The notes under the pieces: generated by a model
Seen by the model: only the letters and a program-made list of their open reading frames with translations
Told to the model about the DNA's origin: nothing
Database searches by the model: none
Shown: positions 1-11,204 of the stretch, one piece after another
How the letters are laid out: each line of letters begins with the position of its first letter
Position numbering within the stretch: position 1 is the first letter of the stretch
Made by a program: the position numbers and the translations under genes
NCBI GenBank assembly: GCA_018857735.1
Contig: JABMCL010001015.1
Span: 51,001 to 115,000, forward strand
DNA: 64,000 bases
Source of the DNA: Alviniconcha marisindica
Lineage: Eukaryota > Mollusca > Gastropoda > Provannidae
Reading direction: 5' to 3'

Positions 1-95
1 GCGGAGGCCAAGTACCGAGGTAACCTGATCTCACCCAACGGCCTTTTTGCGCCGAACAACTTCTTTCCCACTACCAGAAACATGGCTCCAAGGAG
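1..95 (+). CDS. PUM: Pumilio exon a (partial, cut by window start)
   Basis: Open from base 1 (frame GCG GAG GCC), encoding a stretch rich in N, F and P just before the PUM homology domain. It ends in AG before the donor GTAGGT at 96, phase 2. The true 5' end of the exon is outside the window. Confidence 0.85.
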
Positions 96-3000
96 GTAGG
101 TGTCCAGGGGTTATGACTTGGGGGGTGGGGGGGGGGGGGGGGGGTCCAGAGAGTAATGGAGAAAGGGGGAGGGAATTAATATGGAAGTTAACAAATAAGT
201 AAGATGTCACAAATAGACAGTGAACAAGCTTTTTGGTTAAGACAGTCTTGCTGTGGCCTTACGTTTACTTTGTGGAGTTGGGGGCTGTGGACAGTCACGA
301 TGACGAATAAAAACAGTTCAGAAAGATCAGCTGGGTAACCAGTGTATCAGCGGTTGTGTCTTGGTTAACTTCAAACGGCTGTCACATCGAGGTCACCTGT
401 CACACAGTTGTCACATTTAGGTTACCTGTCGCTTGTTAGTCACATTTAGGTTAGCTGTCACATCTAGGTTACCTGTCACATCTAGGTTACCTGTCACTCA
501 GCTGTCACATCTAGGTCACCTGTCACTCAGCTGTCACATCTAGGTCACCTGTCACCCAGTTGTTGGAGTCTTGCCTACCTGTGCCACAACTGTCTCATTG
601 TGACATGTTTTGCCCAGGGTGTTGTTCAGTTTAAAACATTAGGGAAACCAGAGGTGACTTTTTCTGACCTGGAAAGTTTGGGAAAATGGCTTTTCTGGCC
701 AAGGACTTGGAGTGTTTGGGAATTCATGATACAACAAGTAATCTGCAGAGGGAGGATTCTGGAAAATCAGAAAACCCCAAGGCCAAATGACGGACAATAA
801 GAGGAAAAATACATAAATTATTTAATTTGAAACCACTCCCAGACCTCGTTCAGATCATTATTATTATTCAGACTCCCTGCACTCATGTTGGATGTGATTC
901 TGAATGAGTGACTATCATTGCGTTATAAAAGTTTTCAGATTGTGTGTGTAACTGAGCAGTAACTTGGTCTGGGGAAACGGTCTGTGGGTTTGGGGAATAT
1001 TGAAGCAAGACTGGTGTGCGAACCCTGTTCCAGTGCCAGCATGTCCAAGGAGGTGACGGGCCGCAGCCGCTTGTTGGAAGACTTCAGAAACAATCGCATT
1101 CCCAGCCTCCAGCTGAAAGATCTCTTCAACCATGTGGTGGAGTTCTCTCAGGACCAGCATGGCTCTCGGTAAGACCACTACCTGACACATACACTGTAGG
1201 GATAATGCTGCAGATAATTGTACTGTAGGGATGATCCTGCAGGCATGTACTGGAGGGATAATGCTGCAGATAATTGTACTGTAGGGATGATCCTGTAGAC
1301 ATGCACTGGAGGGATAATGCTGCAGATAATTGTACTGTAGGGATGATCCTGTAGACATGCACTGGAGGGATAATGCTGCAGATAATTGTACTGTAGGGAT
1401 GATCCTGTAGACATGTACTGTGGGGATAATGCTGCAGCTAATTGTACTGTAGGGATGATCCTGCAGACATGTACTGTAGGGATAATGCTGCAGATAATTG
1501 TACTGTAGGGATGATCCTGCAGACATATAGGAATAATGCTGCAGATAATTGTACTGTAGGGATGATCCTGTAGACATGTACTGGAGGGATAATGCTGCAG
1601 ATCATTGTACTGTAGGGATGATCCTGCAGACATGTAGGAATAATGCTGCAGATAATTGTACTGTAGGGATGATCCTGCAGACATGTACTGGAGGGATAAT
1701 GCTGCGGATAATTGTACTGTAGGGATGATCCTGCAGACATGTACTGTGGGGATAATGCTGCAGATAATTGTACTGTAGGGATGATCCTGCAGACATGTAC
1801 TGTAGGGATAATGCTGCAGATAATTGTACTGTAGGGATGATCCTGCAGACATGTAGGAATAATGCTGCAGATAATTGTACTGTAGGGATGATCCTGCAGA
1901 CATGCACTGGAGGGATAATGCTGCAGATAATTGTACTGTAGGGATGATCCTGCAGATATGTATTGTGGGAATAATGCTGCAGATAATTGTACTGTAGGGA
2001 TGATCCTGCAGACATGTACTGGAGGGATAATGCTGCGGATAATTGTACTGTAAGGATGATCCTGCAGACATGCACTGGAGGGATAATGCTGCAGATAATT
2101 GTACTGTAGGGATGATCCTGCAGACATGTAGGGATAATGCTGCAGATAATTGTACTGTAGGGATGATCCTGCAGACATGCACTGGAGGGATAATGCTGCA
2201 GACATGTACTGTGGGGGTAATGCTGCAGACACTTTTACTGTCGGGATAATGCTGCAGACACTTTTACTGTAGAGATAATGCTGCAGACGTGTAATGTAGG
2301 GATAATGCTGCAGACACTTTTATCGTCTGGATAATCCTGCAGACACTTTCGCTGTATGGATAATCTTGCAGACGTACTGTAGAGATAATGCTGCCGACAC
2401 TGTCAGGATAATGCTGCACACACTTTTACTGTAGGGATAATGCTGCAGACGTGTACTGTAGGGATAATGCTGCAGACACTTGTTGTAGGGATAATCCTGC
2501 AGACACTTGTGCACAGTGGTGAGCTTGTATTAATGGGCTTATGCTTACGAGCTGATGATGTGTTCAGGTTTATCCAGCAAAAGTTGGAACGCGCCACACA
2601 CCAGGAGAAGGCCATGGTGTTTCAGGAGATCCTGCAGTCGGCGTACAGTCTCATGACTGACGTTTTCGGCAACTACGTCATCCAAAAGTTCTTTGAGTTT
2701 GGCACGCCAGAACAGAAGCAGACGCTGGCGCAGCGTGTGAGAGGTCACGTGCTGCCCCTTGCACTGCAGATGTACGGTTGTCGGGTCATACAGAAGGCCC
2801 TGGAGTCCATTCCGGCTGAAATGCAGGTATGTGGATGGGTCTTCTGTGTTGTTTGGGGGTGGTCTTCACCTCTCCTCTCGCCCAGATATAACTGTACTGG
2901 TTGACTGGGTGTAAAACCTCAAGTTAGTTACTTATTTACCTGCTGTCTTCCCCTTCCATCTCTTTCTCCTTTCCCTCTGTCTCAGCCATTTGTGGGACAG

Positions 3001-6000
3001 TGCTTCCCCCTTGACCATCATCCTCCGACAGTTGAAGGTCTGACCTTCCTTCCCTCATATCTGTGAGAGTTCAGGATCTGTGTGAAAGTCGAGGTGGCCA
3101 TCCTGGGCTCCCTGGCCATCCTGCTTTCTGTGGACGTAAAAAGCAACATCGTACCATGCGCATGCATTGGTCACAGTTTGTCCCTAATATCTCAGCCCCT
3201 GAAACCCCTGGTCATGCCCCTTGACCCCCCCCCCCCCCACCCCCCTAGTTTTTAGTTTGTTTTTTTATGCTTTGAAGTAGTTCCCCTGCCTGGTTGTTGC
3301 TGAGCAAAAATGTTTTGAATGTTACAGGTGGAGGTGGTGAAGGAACTGGAAGGCCACATCCTGAAGTGCGTGAAAGACCAGAACGGGAACCATGTTGTAC
3401 AGAAATGCATTGAGTGTGTCGACCCCCAGTACCTCCAGTTCATCATCGATTCCTTCAAGGGCAATGTGAGTTTTGCGTGTGGTGAACTTGCAGTAGCTGC
3501 ATTGGTGTGATAGTGTCCTGCGTGCATTGACTTGCAGTTGCTGCATTGATGTGATAGCGTCCTGCGTGCAGTTAACTTGCTGCAGCTGCATTTGTGTGAT
3601 AGTGTCCTGCGTGCAGAATTTATGTGCTTTCTGTGGCCTGGGCCTGTATGCATGATGGACAAAAAAAGGCGGATAGCCCCATAATCCTGTTTTGCTAAAG
3701 AGTTCATAAGTTAGGCTGTCTTTCCACGTGCATGAGTCATCAGTAGGCTCCAAAGTAGCTGTTGGGTGTTACTGGCACTTTGTCAGTGTGCTCTGTTCTG
3801 GGATTGTGTCAGTACGTTCTGTACTGGCATTGTGTCGGCGTGCTCTGTGCTGGTATTGTGTCAGTGTGGTGTTCTGGATTTGCATTGTGTCAGTGTGGTG
3901 TTCTGTACTGGCATTGTGTTGGTGTGGTGTTCTGTAGCATTGTGTCAGTATGGTGTTCCATACAGCCCACACTGTCAGGTGTACAACCTGTCCATGGACC
4001 CTTGCAGCTTTTATATGATCTGTCCACTGTGCCACAGGTGTACAACCTGTCCATGAACCCTTACGGCTGTTACTTGATCTATCTGCTGTTTGTAACAGGT
4101 GTACAACCTCTCCACACACACTTACAGCTGTTGTGTGATCTGTCCACTGCCACAGATGTATAACCTGACCATGAACCCTTACAGCTGTTACTTGATCCGT
4201 CTACTGTTTGTAACAGGTGTACAACCTGTCCACACACCCTCATGGCTGTCACTTGATCTGTCCATTGTCTGTAACAGGTGTATGACCTGTCCGTGAACCA
4301 TTACGGCTGTAACTTGATCCGTCCGCTTTCTGTAACAGGTGTACAACCTGTCCACACACCCTTACGGCTGCCGCGTCATCCAGCGCATCCTGGAGCACTG
4401 CACGACGGAGCAGACCAACGGCGTGCTGGCAGAGCTCCATGAGCAGACAGAACGTCTGGTGCAGGACCAGTACGGCAACTACGTCATCCAGCACGTGCTG
4501 GAGCACGGCCGCCCTGAGGACAAGTCCAAGATCGTCAACTGCATCCACGGCAAGGTCCTGGTCTACAGCCAGCACAAGTTTGCCAGGTCAGTGGGACTGT
4601 TGTGTTGTTGGGGAGTTTGCCAGGTCAGTGGGACTGTTGGGGAGTTTGCCAGGTCAGTGGGACTGTTGGGGAGTTTGCCAGGTCAGTGGGACTGTTGTGT
4701 TGTTGGGGAGTTTGCCAGGTCAGTGAGACTGTTGGGGAGTTTGCCAGGTCAGTGGGACTGTTGGGGAGTTTGCCAGGTCAGTGGGACTGTTGGGGAGTTT
4801 GCCAGGTCAGTGGGACTGTTGTGTTGTTGGGGAGTTTGCCAGGTCAGTGAGACTGTTGTGGTGTTGGGGAGTTTGCCAGGTCAGTGGGACTGTTGGGGAG
4901 TTTGCCAGGTCAGTGGGACTGTTGTGTTGGTGGGGAGTTTGCCAAGTCAGTGGAGTTTGCCAGGTCAGTGGGACTGTTGGGGAGTTTGCCAGGTCAGTGG
5001 GACTGTTGTGGTGTTTTGGGAGTTTGCTAGGTCAGTAGGACTGTTGGGGAGTTTGCCAGGTCAGTGGGATTGTTGGGGAGTTTTCCAGGTCAGTGGGACT
5101 GTTGTGGTGTTGGGGAGTTTGCCAGCTCAGTGGGACTGTTGGGGAGTTTGCCAGGTCAGTGGGACTGTTGTGGTGTTGGGGGAGTTTGCCAGGTCAGTGG
5201 GACTGTTGGGGAGTTTGCCAGGTCAGTGGGACTGTTGCGGTGTTGGGGGAGTTTGCCATGTCAGTGGGACTGTTGTGTTGGGGAGTTTGCCAGGTCAATG
5301 GGCTGTTGCAGCATTGGTGGAGCCTGAATCCAGAGTGGTGGGGGTTGACTTTGTCAGGGTTTGGTGAGTGTGATGAGTGAGGCTGCTGATTTTCTCCAGT
5401 GAGAGGTACAGGAGTGTCCAGACCTAAATGCACAAGCATGATAGATAATAAACGATCAAGTACAACAAAACTTGGAAAGAAATGAAAAGGTGAAATTTGG
5501 TAATTGAGATGTTGGGTGGTGGTGTGAATGGGATCTGTGTTCATTGATAAATCAGTAATGAAACAGTGTTTTTCATGATGCTTAATGACCCTGGTGGGAA
5601 ATTTGGGTCACCTTACCTGGGTAAGGCACAGAAGCTGCAAGAGCAGCGCTACCCATTTCTTTCAGCGTGGGTAGTGTTTTCTGGAGTCCAGACAATGGTA
5701 TAGCTGCCTGTGTGTGTGATTTTAACGTACACACAGATGTCAATGCACGAGATTGCACACAGGGGCTGTATGGACACTGTAAAAGAGTCGGCGCTGGAAG
5801 CTGACTCTGGGAGAAAAATCCCTTGCCGTACTGGCGACTCAGACCTGTGTCAGTATTGTGCCTGGCTTTTCAGTCCAACATTTGCTTTGTAAAGCGCTTT
5901 GAGATTCTGAAAGCGCTCTATAAGTTTCCTGTTATTATTGTTATTATTATTATTACAGTATTGTATGTTATTTTTTGTTTGCTAGTAGCTGCCTCAAAAC

Positions 6001-7215
6001 AAGAATTGAATTTAAACGCCCCACCCCCTACCCCCACAGCTTGTTCTTTGAATATGAGTCAGCTGAACATTTGCTCTTGTTGTTTCTGAAACTTGTGTCT
6101 GTGTGTTGGCAGCAATGTGGTGGAAAAGTGTGTGTCGCACTCCAGCCGACAGGAGAAGGCCATGTTGATTGAGGAAATCCTCTCCTTGAATGAAGGGTGA
6201 GTTACTTGCTGTGGCTGAGCGATCCTCTGATAGTAAGTAACAGCCTGAGTGACCCCTGCAAGGCCACCCTCTTTGGCTCATTGGTGCCTGCAAGTGTTGG
6301 GTAGGTTTGCATCAGAAACCCATCTGCAAATAACCTACATGTGTGCCTGCACATGTTGGGTTTGTATCAGAAACACATCTACAAATATCAGAAACACATC
6401 TACAAATAAACCACATTTGTGCCTGCACGTGTTGGGTTTGTATCAGAAACACATCTACAAATAACCTACATGTGTGCCTGCACGTGTTGGGTTTGTATCA
6501 GAAACACATCTACAAATAACCCACATTTGTGCCTGCAAGTGTTAGGTTTTTACCAGAAACACTTCTACAAAGAACCCACATTTGTGCCTGCAAGTATTAC
6601 ATTCGCATCAGAAATGGCTCTACAAATAACCCACAGGCTGGTTTGTAAGCACAGGCTGGTGACACGTGTCATTGACTATGCTTCTATCTGTTGTAGTAGT
6701 GTTGCATGTAAGGAGTCTCTGTCTCCAATATAGGCAACATCATCTGGTAAAATGTTGTATGCAATGTATCTGTCCCTGATCTGGTCAAAACACAATAAAG
6801 TATATTATTATTATTAGAGTAATGTTGCATGGGAGTAGTAGCTGTCACTGATCTAGTTGCAAAACATTAAAAGGTTATTAGAGTAATGCTGCCTGGAAGT
6901 ATTAGCCTCAGCTCTGTGACTGTCGCCAGTCTACACATGACATGATGCATCATGGTACGCCTGTGTTGCAGGCATCACAGCGCCCTGTACACGATGATGA
7001 AAGACCAGTTCGCTAACTACGTGGTCCAGAAGATGATCGACGTGGCGGAGCCGCAGCAGAGAAAAATGCTCATGTTCAAGATCCGACCGCACATGGCCAC
7101 GCTGCGCAAGTACACGTACGGCAAGCACATCCTGGCCAAGCTGGAGAAGTTTTTCATGAAGGCCTCCCCCGAGCTGCAGAACATGGCCATGACTCCCAAC
7201 GGAGCGCTGCAGTAG
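1..7215 (+). CDS. PUM: Pumilio (PUM1/PUM2 orthologue), 3' part, seven exons
   Basis: Sequence-specific RNA-binding repressor of the PUF family, which binds UGUANAUA elements in 3' UTRs in the cytoplasm and recruits deadenylation and repression factors. Joined exons 1-95, 1034-1168, 2568-2826, 3328-3465, 4339-4586, 6113-6196 and 6972-7215 give 1203 nt in one frame (400 residues plus TAG). The eight Puf repeats are visible with their RNA-contact triplets: SRxxQ, NYxxQ, CRxxQ, NHxxQ, CRxxQ, NYxxQ, SNxxE and NYxxQ. This is the same code as human PUM1/2, so the predicted target is UGUANAUA. The end, after repeat 8, has the family's [22 protein letters not shown] segment and stops at NGALQ. The N-terminal low-complexity part lies upstream of the window. 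Family assignment is essentially certain. Whether expression is affected by the junction repeats around exon 5 is unknown. Confidence 0.97.
379..562. repeat. Short tandem array in first Pumilio intron
   Basis: Degenerate ~20-33 bp units built on GTCACATCTAGGTCACCT. The rest of intron 96-1033 has a G-run (about 122-143) and nothing else recognisable. Confidence 0.85.
1034..1168 (+). CDS. PUM: Pumilio exon b: start of PUM-HD, Puf repeat 1 (first half)
   Basis: Encodes [10 protein letters not shown] and [11 protein letters not shown], the family's domain start. The donor is GTAAGA at 1169, phase 2. Two acceptors 6 nt apart (CAG ending 1033 and CAG ending 1039) both keep the frame, differing by two residues. 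Which is used cannot be told from sequence. Confidence 0.92.
1196..2516. repeat. 56-bp minisatellite filling Pumilio intron 2
   Basis: Units carry GGATAATGCTGCAG and GATGATCCTGCAGACATG. About 18 composite units are followed from ~2190 by half-length units. It begins ~28 nt after the donor and ends ~50 nt before the next acceptor, so it is nearly the whole intron. Every reading frame is largely open, producing spurious long ORFs on the minus strand. Confidence 0.95.
2568..2826 (+). CDS. PUM: Pumilio exon c: Puf repeats 1-3
   Basis: Acceptor TTCAG ends at 2567; donor GTATGT starts at 2827. Encodes [22 protein letters not shown] and [14 protein letters not shown]. It enters in phase 2 and leaves in phase 0. 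Preceded by an intron that is almost entirely minisatellite. Confidence 0.97.
2880..3205. mobile_element. SINE fragment in Pumilio intron 3
   Basis: Shares TGTGTGAAAGTCGAGGTGGC, CTGTGGACGTAAA and TTGTCCCTAATAT with the copy at 57500-57910. It also carries the GACTGGGTGTAAAAC motif found in several other places. The orientation matches those copies. It is preceded by the donor region and followed by a C-run. Confidence 0.6.
3328..3465 (+). CDS. PUM: Pumilio exon d: Puf repeat 4
   Basis: Acceptor TTACAG ends 3327; donor GTGAGT starts 3466; 46 codons, phase 0 on both sides. Encodes [17 protein letters not shown] short tandem array starts directly at the donor. Confidence 0.97.
3466..3620. repeat. 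Donor-adjacent array after Pumilio exon d
   Basis: Three to four ~45-bp units (GTGTGATAGTGTCCTGCGTG ... TTGCAGTTGCTGCATTG) begin directly in the intronic bases of the exon d donor. Exon sequence is not included. Confidence 0.8.
3979..4338 (+). repeat. Six degenerate copies of the Pumilio exon e acceptor and exon start
   Basis: Copies begin at 3979, 4038, 4099, 4156, 4217 and 4278 (spacing 57-61 bp). Each starts with a G/ATGTA(C/T)(A/G)ACCT exon-like edge directly after an AG, and the real exon follows at 4339 with the same spacing. The copies echo VYNLS..PYGC of Puf repeat 5, then run into an acceptor-like TGTAACAG or GCCACAG. Tested by hand, copies 3 and 4 hit a stop and copy 6 shifts the frame. 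Confidence 0.93.
4339..4586 (+). CDS. PUM: Pumilio exon e: Puf repeats 5-7 (start)
   Basis: Acceptor TGTAACAG ends 4338; donor GTCAGT starts 4587; phase 0 in, phase 2 out. Encodes [31 protein letters not shown] and SQHKFA. The acceptor with the first ~40 nt is repeated six times upstream, and the last bases plus donor are repeated about 22 times downstream. Only this copy continues into intact Puf sequence. Confidence 0.97.
4576..5312 (+). repeat. About 22 extra copies of the Pumilio exon e donor
   Basis: Units of ~28-39 bp each contain GTTTGCCAG|GTCAGTGGGAC, the last bases of exon e plus its donor, beginning with the true site at 4587. A few copies are mutated (CCAAG at ~4938, CTAGG at ~5022, CCAGC at ~5117, CCATG at ~5252). 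All three frames stay open, so exon e appears to read through for ~340 codons. That is an artefact of the repeat. Confidence 0.95.
5588..5955. mobile_element. SINE-like element, family 2, in Pumilio intron 5
   Basis: Homologous by eye to 32590-32905: both share a GGTCACCTT.CCTGGGTA start, GCACAGCAGCTGCAAGAGCAG, GACTCTGGGAGAAAAATCC and GCCTGGCTTTTCAGTC. It ends in a GCGCT-rich tail and (TTA)n. The class is inferred from the tRNA-like boxes in the second copy. Confidence 0.65.
6113..6196 (+). CDS. PUM: Pumilio exon f: Puf repeat 7
   Basis: Acceptor TTGGCAG ends 6112; donor GTGAGT starts 6197. With the preceding AG it reads [11 protein letters not shown] and ends in a short linker LNEG. Phase 2 in, phase 2 out. 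Confidence 0.95.
6284..6640. repeat. ~55-bp tandem array in Pumilio intron 6
   Basis: About six units around GTGCCTGCACGTGTTGGGTT and CAGAAACACATCTACAAAT, one with an internal partial duplication. The remainder of the intron to 6971 is degenerate sequence with TTATTATTATTA. Confidence 0.85.
6972..7215 (+). CDS. PUM: Pumilio terminal exon: Puf repeat 8 and C-terminus
   Basis: Acceptor TTGCAG ends 6971. Encodes [18 protein letters not shown], then the conserved C-terminal helix segment, with TAG at 7213-7215. Shortly after the stop, two degenerate echoes of the FFMKA coding segment occur (near 7235 and 7435). Confidence 0.97.
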
Positions 7216-8493
7216 CACCACGGGGTGGAGGAGTTCTTCATGAAGGCCTGGCCTTAGTGGCCGAGCGTGGCCACGCCGCCTCCCGCCGGAGTGCCGCAGT
7301 CGTGTAAGTTTGGAGTTGTTCTTCGTGCACACGTTTGTCATTACCTGCAGCAGAAGGAGAGCGGCGGTGTTTCAGAAAGGCGCGGCCCCGCTTCCGCGGA
7401 CATTTGTGAAATGGTGCAGTTGGCGCGGAAGCATTCTTTCATGGAGGCCTTGCCACTCCCAGTGGAGTGTTACTGTAGTCGCGGCAGTGTGCCAGAGTCG
7501 TTTTATATCCAAGGGAACTGGCCACTCTCAGAGCAACAAGAAACAGAAAGAACAAGGCAGTGGGACTGTGGAGGTGTTCTTAAGAAGATTCAGCAAGCCC
7601 TTGGGAAGGAAGGGGGGGGGGGGTTGTGAGTAGTCCCAGAACAATCCCAGGATTTGAGTAATGTTTTACCCCCTTCTTTTTTTTCTGTTTTCTTTTTTTA
7701 ATTTACGTCACTATTTCATTGTGTCTTTTAGACGTGTTCTGTTACTTTGATGTCATGTATTCTTCCATATTCTTCTGGTGTTTGGGTTTTTGTTTTGTCA
7801 TTTTATTTTAGCAGCAGGGAATTTTGTGCGTATGGGCGTTTGTTTTGTTCAGTGTCCAGTTTTTCGGGCATGGGAGTCATCAGAGAGCTGGCTGAGCTCT
7901 TGACTGTTTGGAGGTGGTAAAAGTCTGTAAGTCGTCCACATATGTTGTACTAGAAACAAATGTTGCAGACTGCTTTGATGTCGCCATTATCTCAGGTCTG
8001 GTTTTGGTCATCTAGTGTGTTTTAGTAGCAGGGATTTTCAAACTGCGTATGTGTGTGTGTGTGTTTTTGATGAGCATGCTTGGCCTATGCTTCCACTGCT
8101 GCTTGTTGGAGGTGTGCTTCGCAGGCTGATTGCCATCAGCAAGGGACGTCACTCCATTCACTTTTGTTGGATTTGATGTTTTAAGTGTCCTTGAGAGGCG
8201 GCGGTTTTGTGTGCGTTGGCATGATAAAAACCCAGCAAGCAGGGTCGTTGAAATGGGACAGTGGTTTTCATAGGTATACAACTGGGCAACTTGGTCGTTC
8301 TGAATAGGTTCATATCTAAAGGAGTAATCATTCAGAGTGAAGAGGGGCTTTTTTGTTGTTGTTTTTCCCCTTTTTATTGGAAGTTGTAGTCACTGCTTCT
8401 TCAGGGTTAGGAAATGATACCAGTTTGGCTTGATTTCTGTACGGCATTGCATTGGAGGTCAGCCATTCACAACAGGAGATACAGGAAATGACT

Positions 8494-9045
8494 GCCTTCA
8501 GATATGATGAGCTGTTCTCTTAGATTAAGGATTCTCAGAGGGACTGTATCTTATGATCAGCCATTCTCTTAGATTAGGGATTCTCAGAGGGACTGTAATC
8601 TTATGGTCAGCCATTCTCTTAGATTAGGGATTCTCAGAGGGACTGTAATCTTATGGTCAGCCATTCTCTTAGATTAGGGATTCTCAGAGGGACTGTAATC
8701 TTATGGTCAGCCATTCTCTTAGATTAGGGATTCTCAGAGGGACTGTAATCTTATGGTCAGCCATTCTCTTAGATTAGGGATTCTCAGAGGGACTGTAATC
8801 TTATGATCAGCCATTCTCTTAGATTAGGGATTCTCAGAGGGACTGTAATCTTATGATCAGCCATTCTCTTAGATTAGGGATTCTCAGAGGGACTGTAATC
8901 TTATGATCAGCCATTCTCTTAGATTAGGGAGCCTCAGAGGGACTTTAACTTATGATCAGCCATTCTCTTAGATTAGGGAGCCTCAGAGGGACTTTAACTT
9001 ATGATCAGCCATTCTCTTAGATTAGGGATTCTCAGACTGACTTTA
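8494..9045. repeat. 50-bp minisatellite in Pumilio 3' region
   Basis: About eleven units of TCAGCCATTCTCTTAGATTA + GGGATTCTCAGAGGGACTG. The central units are identical and the last ones carry GAGCCTCAGAGGGACTTTAA. Confidence 0.93.
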
Positions 9046-11204
9046 TCTTCACGTATCATCTGCCATTCTGTAGTTGACTGAAAACAAGCAGTGTGGCTAT
9101 GAAATCTGGCATCCCCAGAATTGTGTAGAGAGATTGCCCAGTTATTCATATATTGTACAAAACTGAGGGAGAGGGGGGAATAAAGCATGGCTGTCAGACT
9201 GTCTTTACATGATTTAAAGAGAAGAAAAGCAGCTGATTATTTCTGATTCAAAATTTTGATGGCAGGGTTGCTGCCTAATCAAACCGTACCAACAGTTCTT
9301 GACGTTCAGCCTTCTTTTATGTCTTATTATTTTCTTTTTACATTTACTGGAAATACAATCCACTTTTATTTTGAGCCACACATGGGCTAGATTTTGTGTG
9401 CGTGTGTGTGTGTACGGCTATTGTTTTAAGTATCCATTTTAGCATTAATCTGTTTTGCAGATTGTTACATCTCTCTCTCTCTGATGCTTTCTGGATTAGA
9501 CAGAAGGTATCAGACCAAAGCAGAAATGCACTTGACAAAACATTTCAGCATGGACTGTAGTCTGTGTCATAATTTGCTGAGTAGATCATTACATAAACAT
9601 GTTGCATACTGTTGGTGTGTTCTTGACATGCATTTGCTAAGGGGGGGGGGGGATTTTGTCCAACTTCACGGGGAGGGAGACAGTTTATTACTGCGAAAAG
9701 GTATATATTCTGCTTGATTTCTGGTGTATCTTAACTGTAAATATGTCGTTTTGTAAAATTTCATCTTGCATTATATGATAGACTTATTTTGCAAAACTTT
9801 TTTGTTTTGCATACCGGAGGGGCCATGGTGTTTTTCATAACGTCTGTGTGCATAGCACCATAGACGTTCACCTGTGAGTTGATGAGCTTAGTGCACAGTA
9901 TTGCTTGGTGGTAATATCCTTGTGTCCAATCATGGACATCACTGCAGTTTGGGATAATGTTCTTGCTTTGAAGGGTGATGTCCTTGTAATCAGCTAGATG
10001 ATTGGTCTTACAAATCTGGTGTGTACAGCTTGGAGGTATGGTTCTACCGTGTACTCAATCACATGAAGCATGTATTTACTCGCTGACTTGTCAGATCCGA
10101 CCCTGTCCGTTTCCACTCCCGCTCCAAGCCTCGCTGTCCCACACCCTTCCTCCAAACTCAGCCTTAATCGATTATGCCGCTGAAGTTATCTCCTGGCAAC
10201 CATGCTAACACTGTAAACGTTGGGCACATCTGCCCCAGGGTCTGGGTTCAAACTACTGTGGTGTTATTTCTGCTAGAGTAAGCATTGTGGGTGGTGGTGA
10301 GAAAAAACGCAGCCTGTTCTAATTTGAATCATCTGTGTGGTGACAAACTTGCTACCGTTTGACTCTTGAGTACCTACAAAACACTGTCATCTGACACCTT
10401 TTGTTGTTGTTGAGGTTAAAATGTAACCAATTTCTAACAGTGTTGGAGGAAGGATGTTGTAAACTGATACCTGGAGTTGGAGTTTGCTCTTCACCCTGCT
10501 GTTGTGTAGCGTGGGAGTCTCTTCCAAGACATATATGAGCTGTCTGTATTGAGGTGGCAGCGTCTGCAACAACAAACAAAGGCATGGAATCATTCACTTC
10601 AGAAATCATTTTTAATTTGACTTTGGTATGTCGGGAAATGTAGATGATACGCCTTAATAACTTCTTCCCTCCTCTTGTTCGGTGTCAGTTTTGGTCTGTG
10701 GAGTAGTGAAGTCGTTGTTTTGTGGTCGGTTCTGTGACACACCACTGCCTTTGTCTTGACGGCTTTTCAGGGGATACTAAATCTGTGTTTCTTCTTCCTC
10801 AGTGTCGCCCACCATTCCCTGGTCAAAGGCCCACAGCCTCTCTCACTAGCATTGTGTAAAGTGAATGATCCCCGAGCATGTAGCATTTTAGGTACACATG
10901 CACAAGTATGTGCATGGGTGTCCGTATTTGTGCAGAAATCTGTGGTTTGTGTCTTAACATTCAGCAATTTGAGTTTCTGGAAGACCCAGGTATTGGAAAA
11001 GAAAACCCTGTGAGATGAGGAATCAAAGTCTTATAAACAAAGAGGAAGGGGCAGTTGTTTCCTTGGTGCTCCGTTAGACCAGAGAAAAGATGCTGTTTTG
11101 TTGTCGCACAGGAGTTGGTTTTCTTGCATTTTCCTTGGAGCGGGGCAGCCCTCCCTAGTAAACCCTTGATCCCAGTGCAAAGCCAGGGCAGTTCTCAGTA
11201 GTTC

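Noticed and set aside
1178..2182. 334-residue minus-strand open frame with GSSLQYN repeats
   Set aside because: It lies wholly in the 56-bp minisatellite of a Pumilio intron; all frames are open because the unit lacks stops. No splice or family support.
4339..5367. 342-residue frame extending Pumilio exon e (FARSVGLLG repeats)
   Set aside because: The real donor at 4587 is strong and the next exon joins in phase. The extension is just the donor array read through.
8494..9045. CRISPR-like regular repeat
   Set aside because: Head-to-tail minisatellite without unique spacers, in an animal genome.
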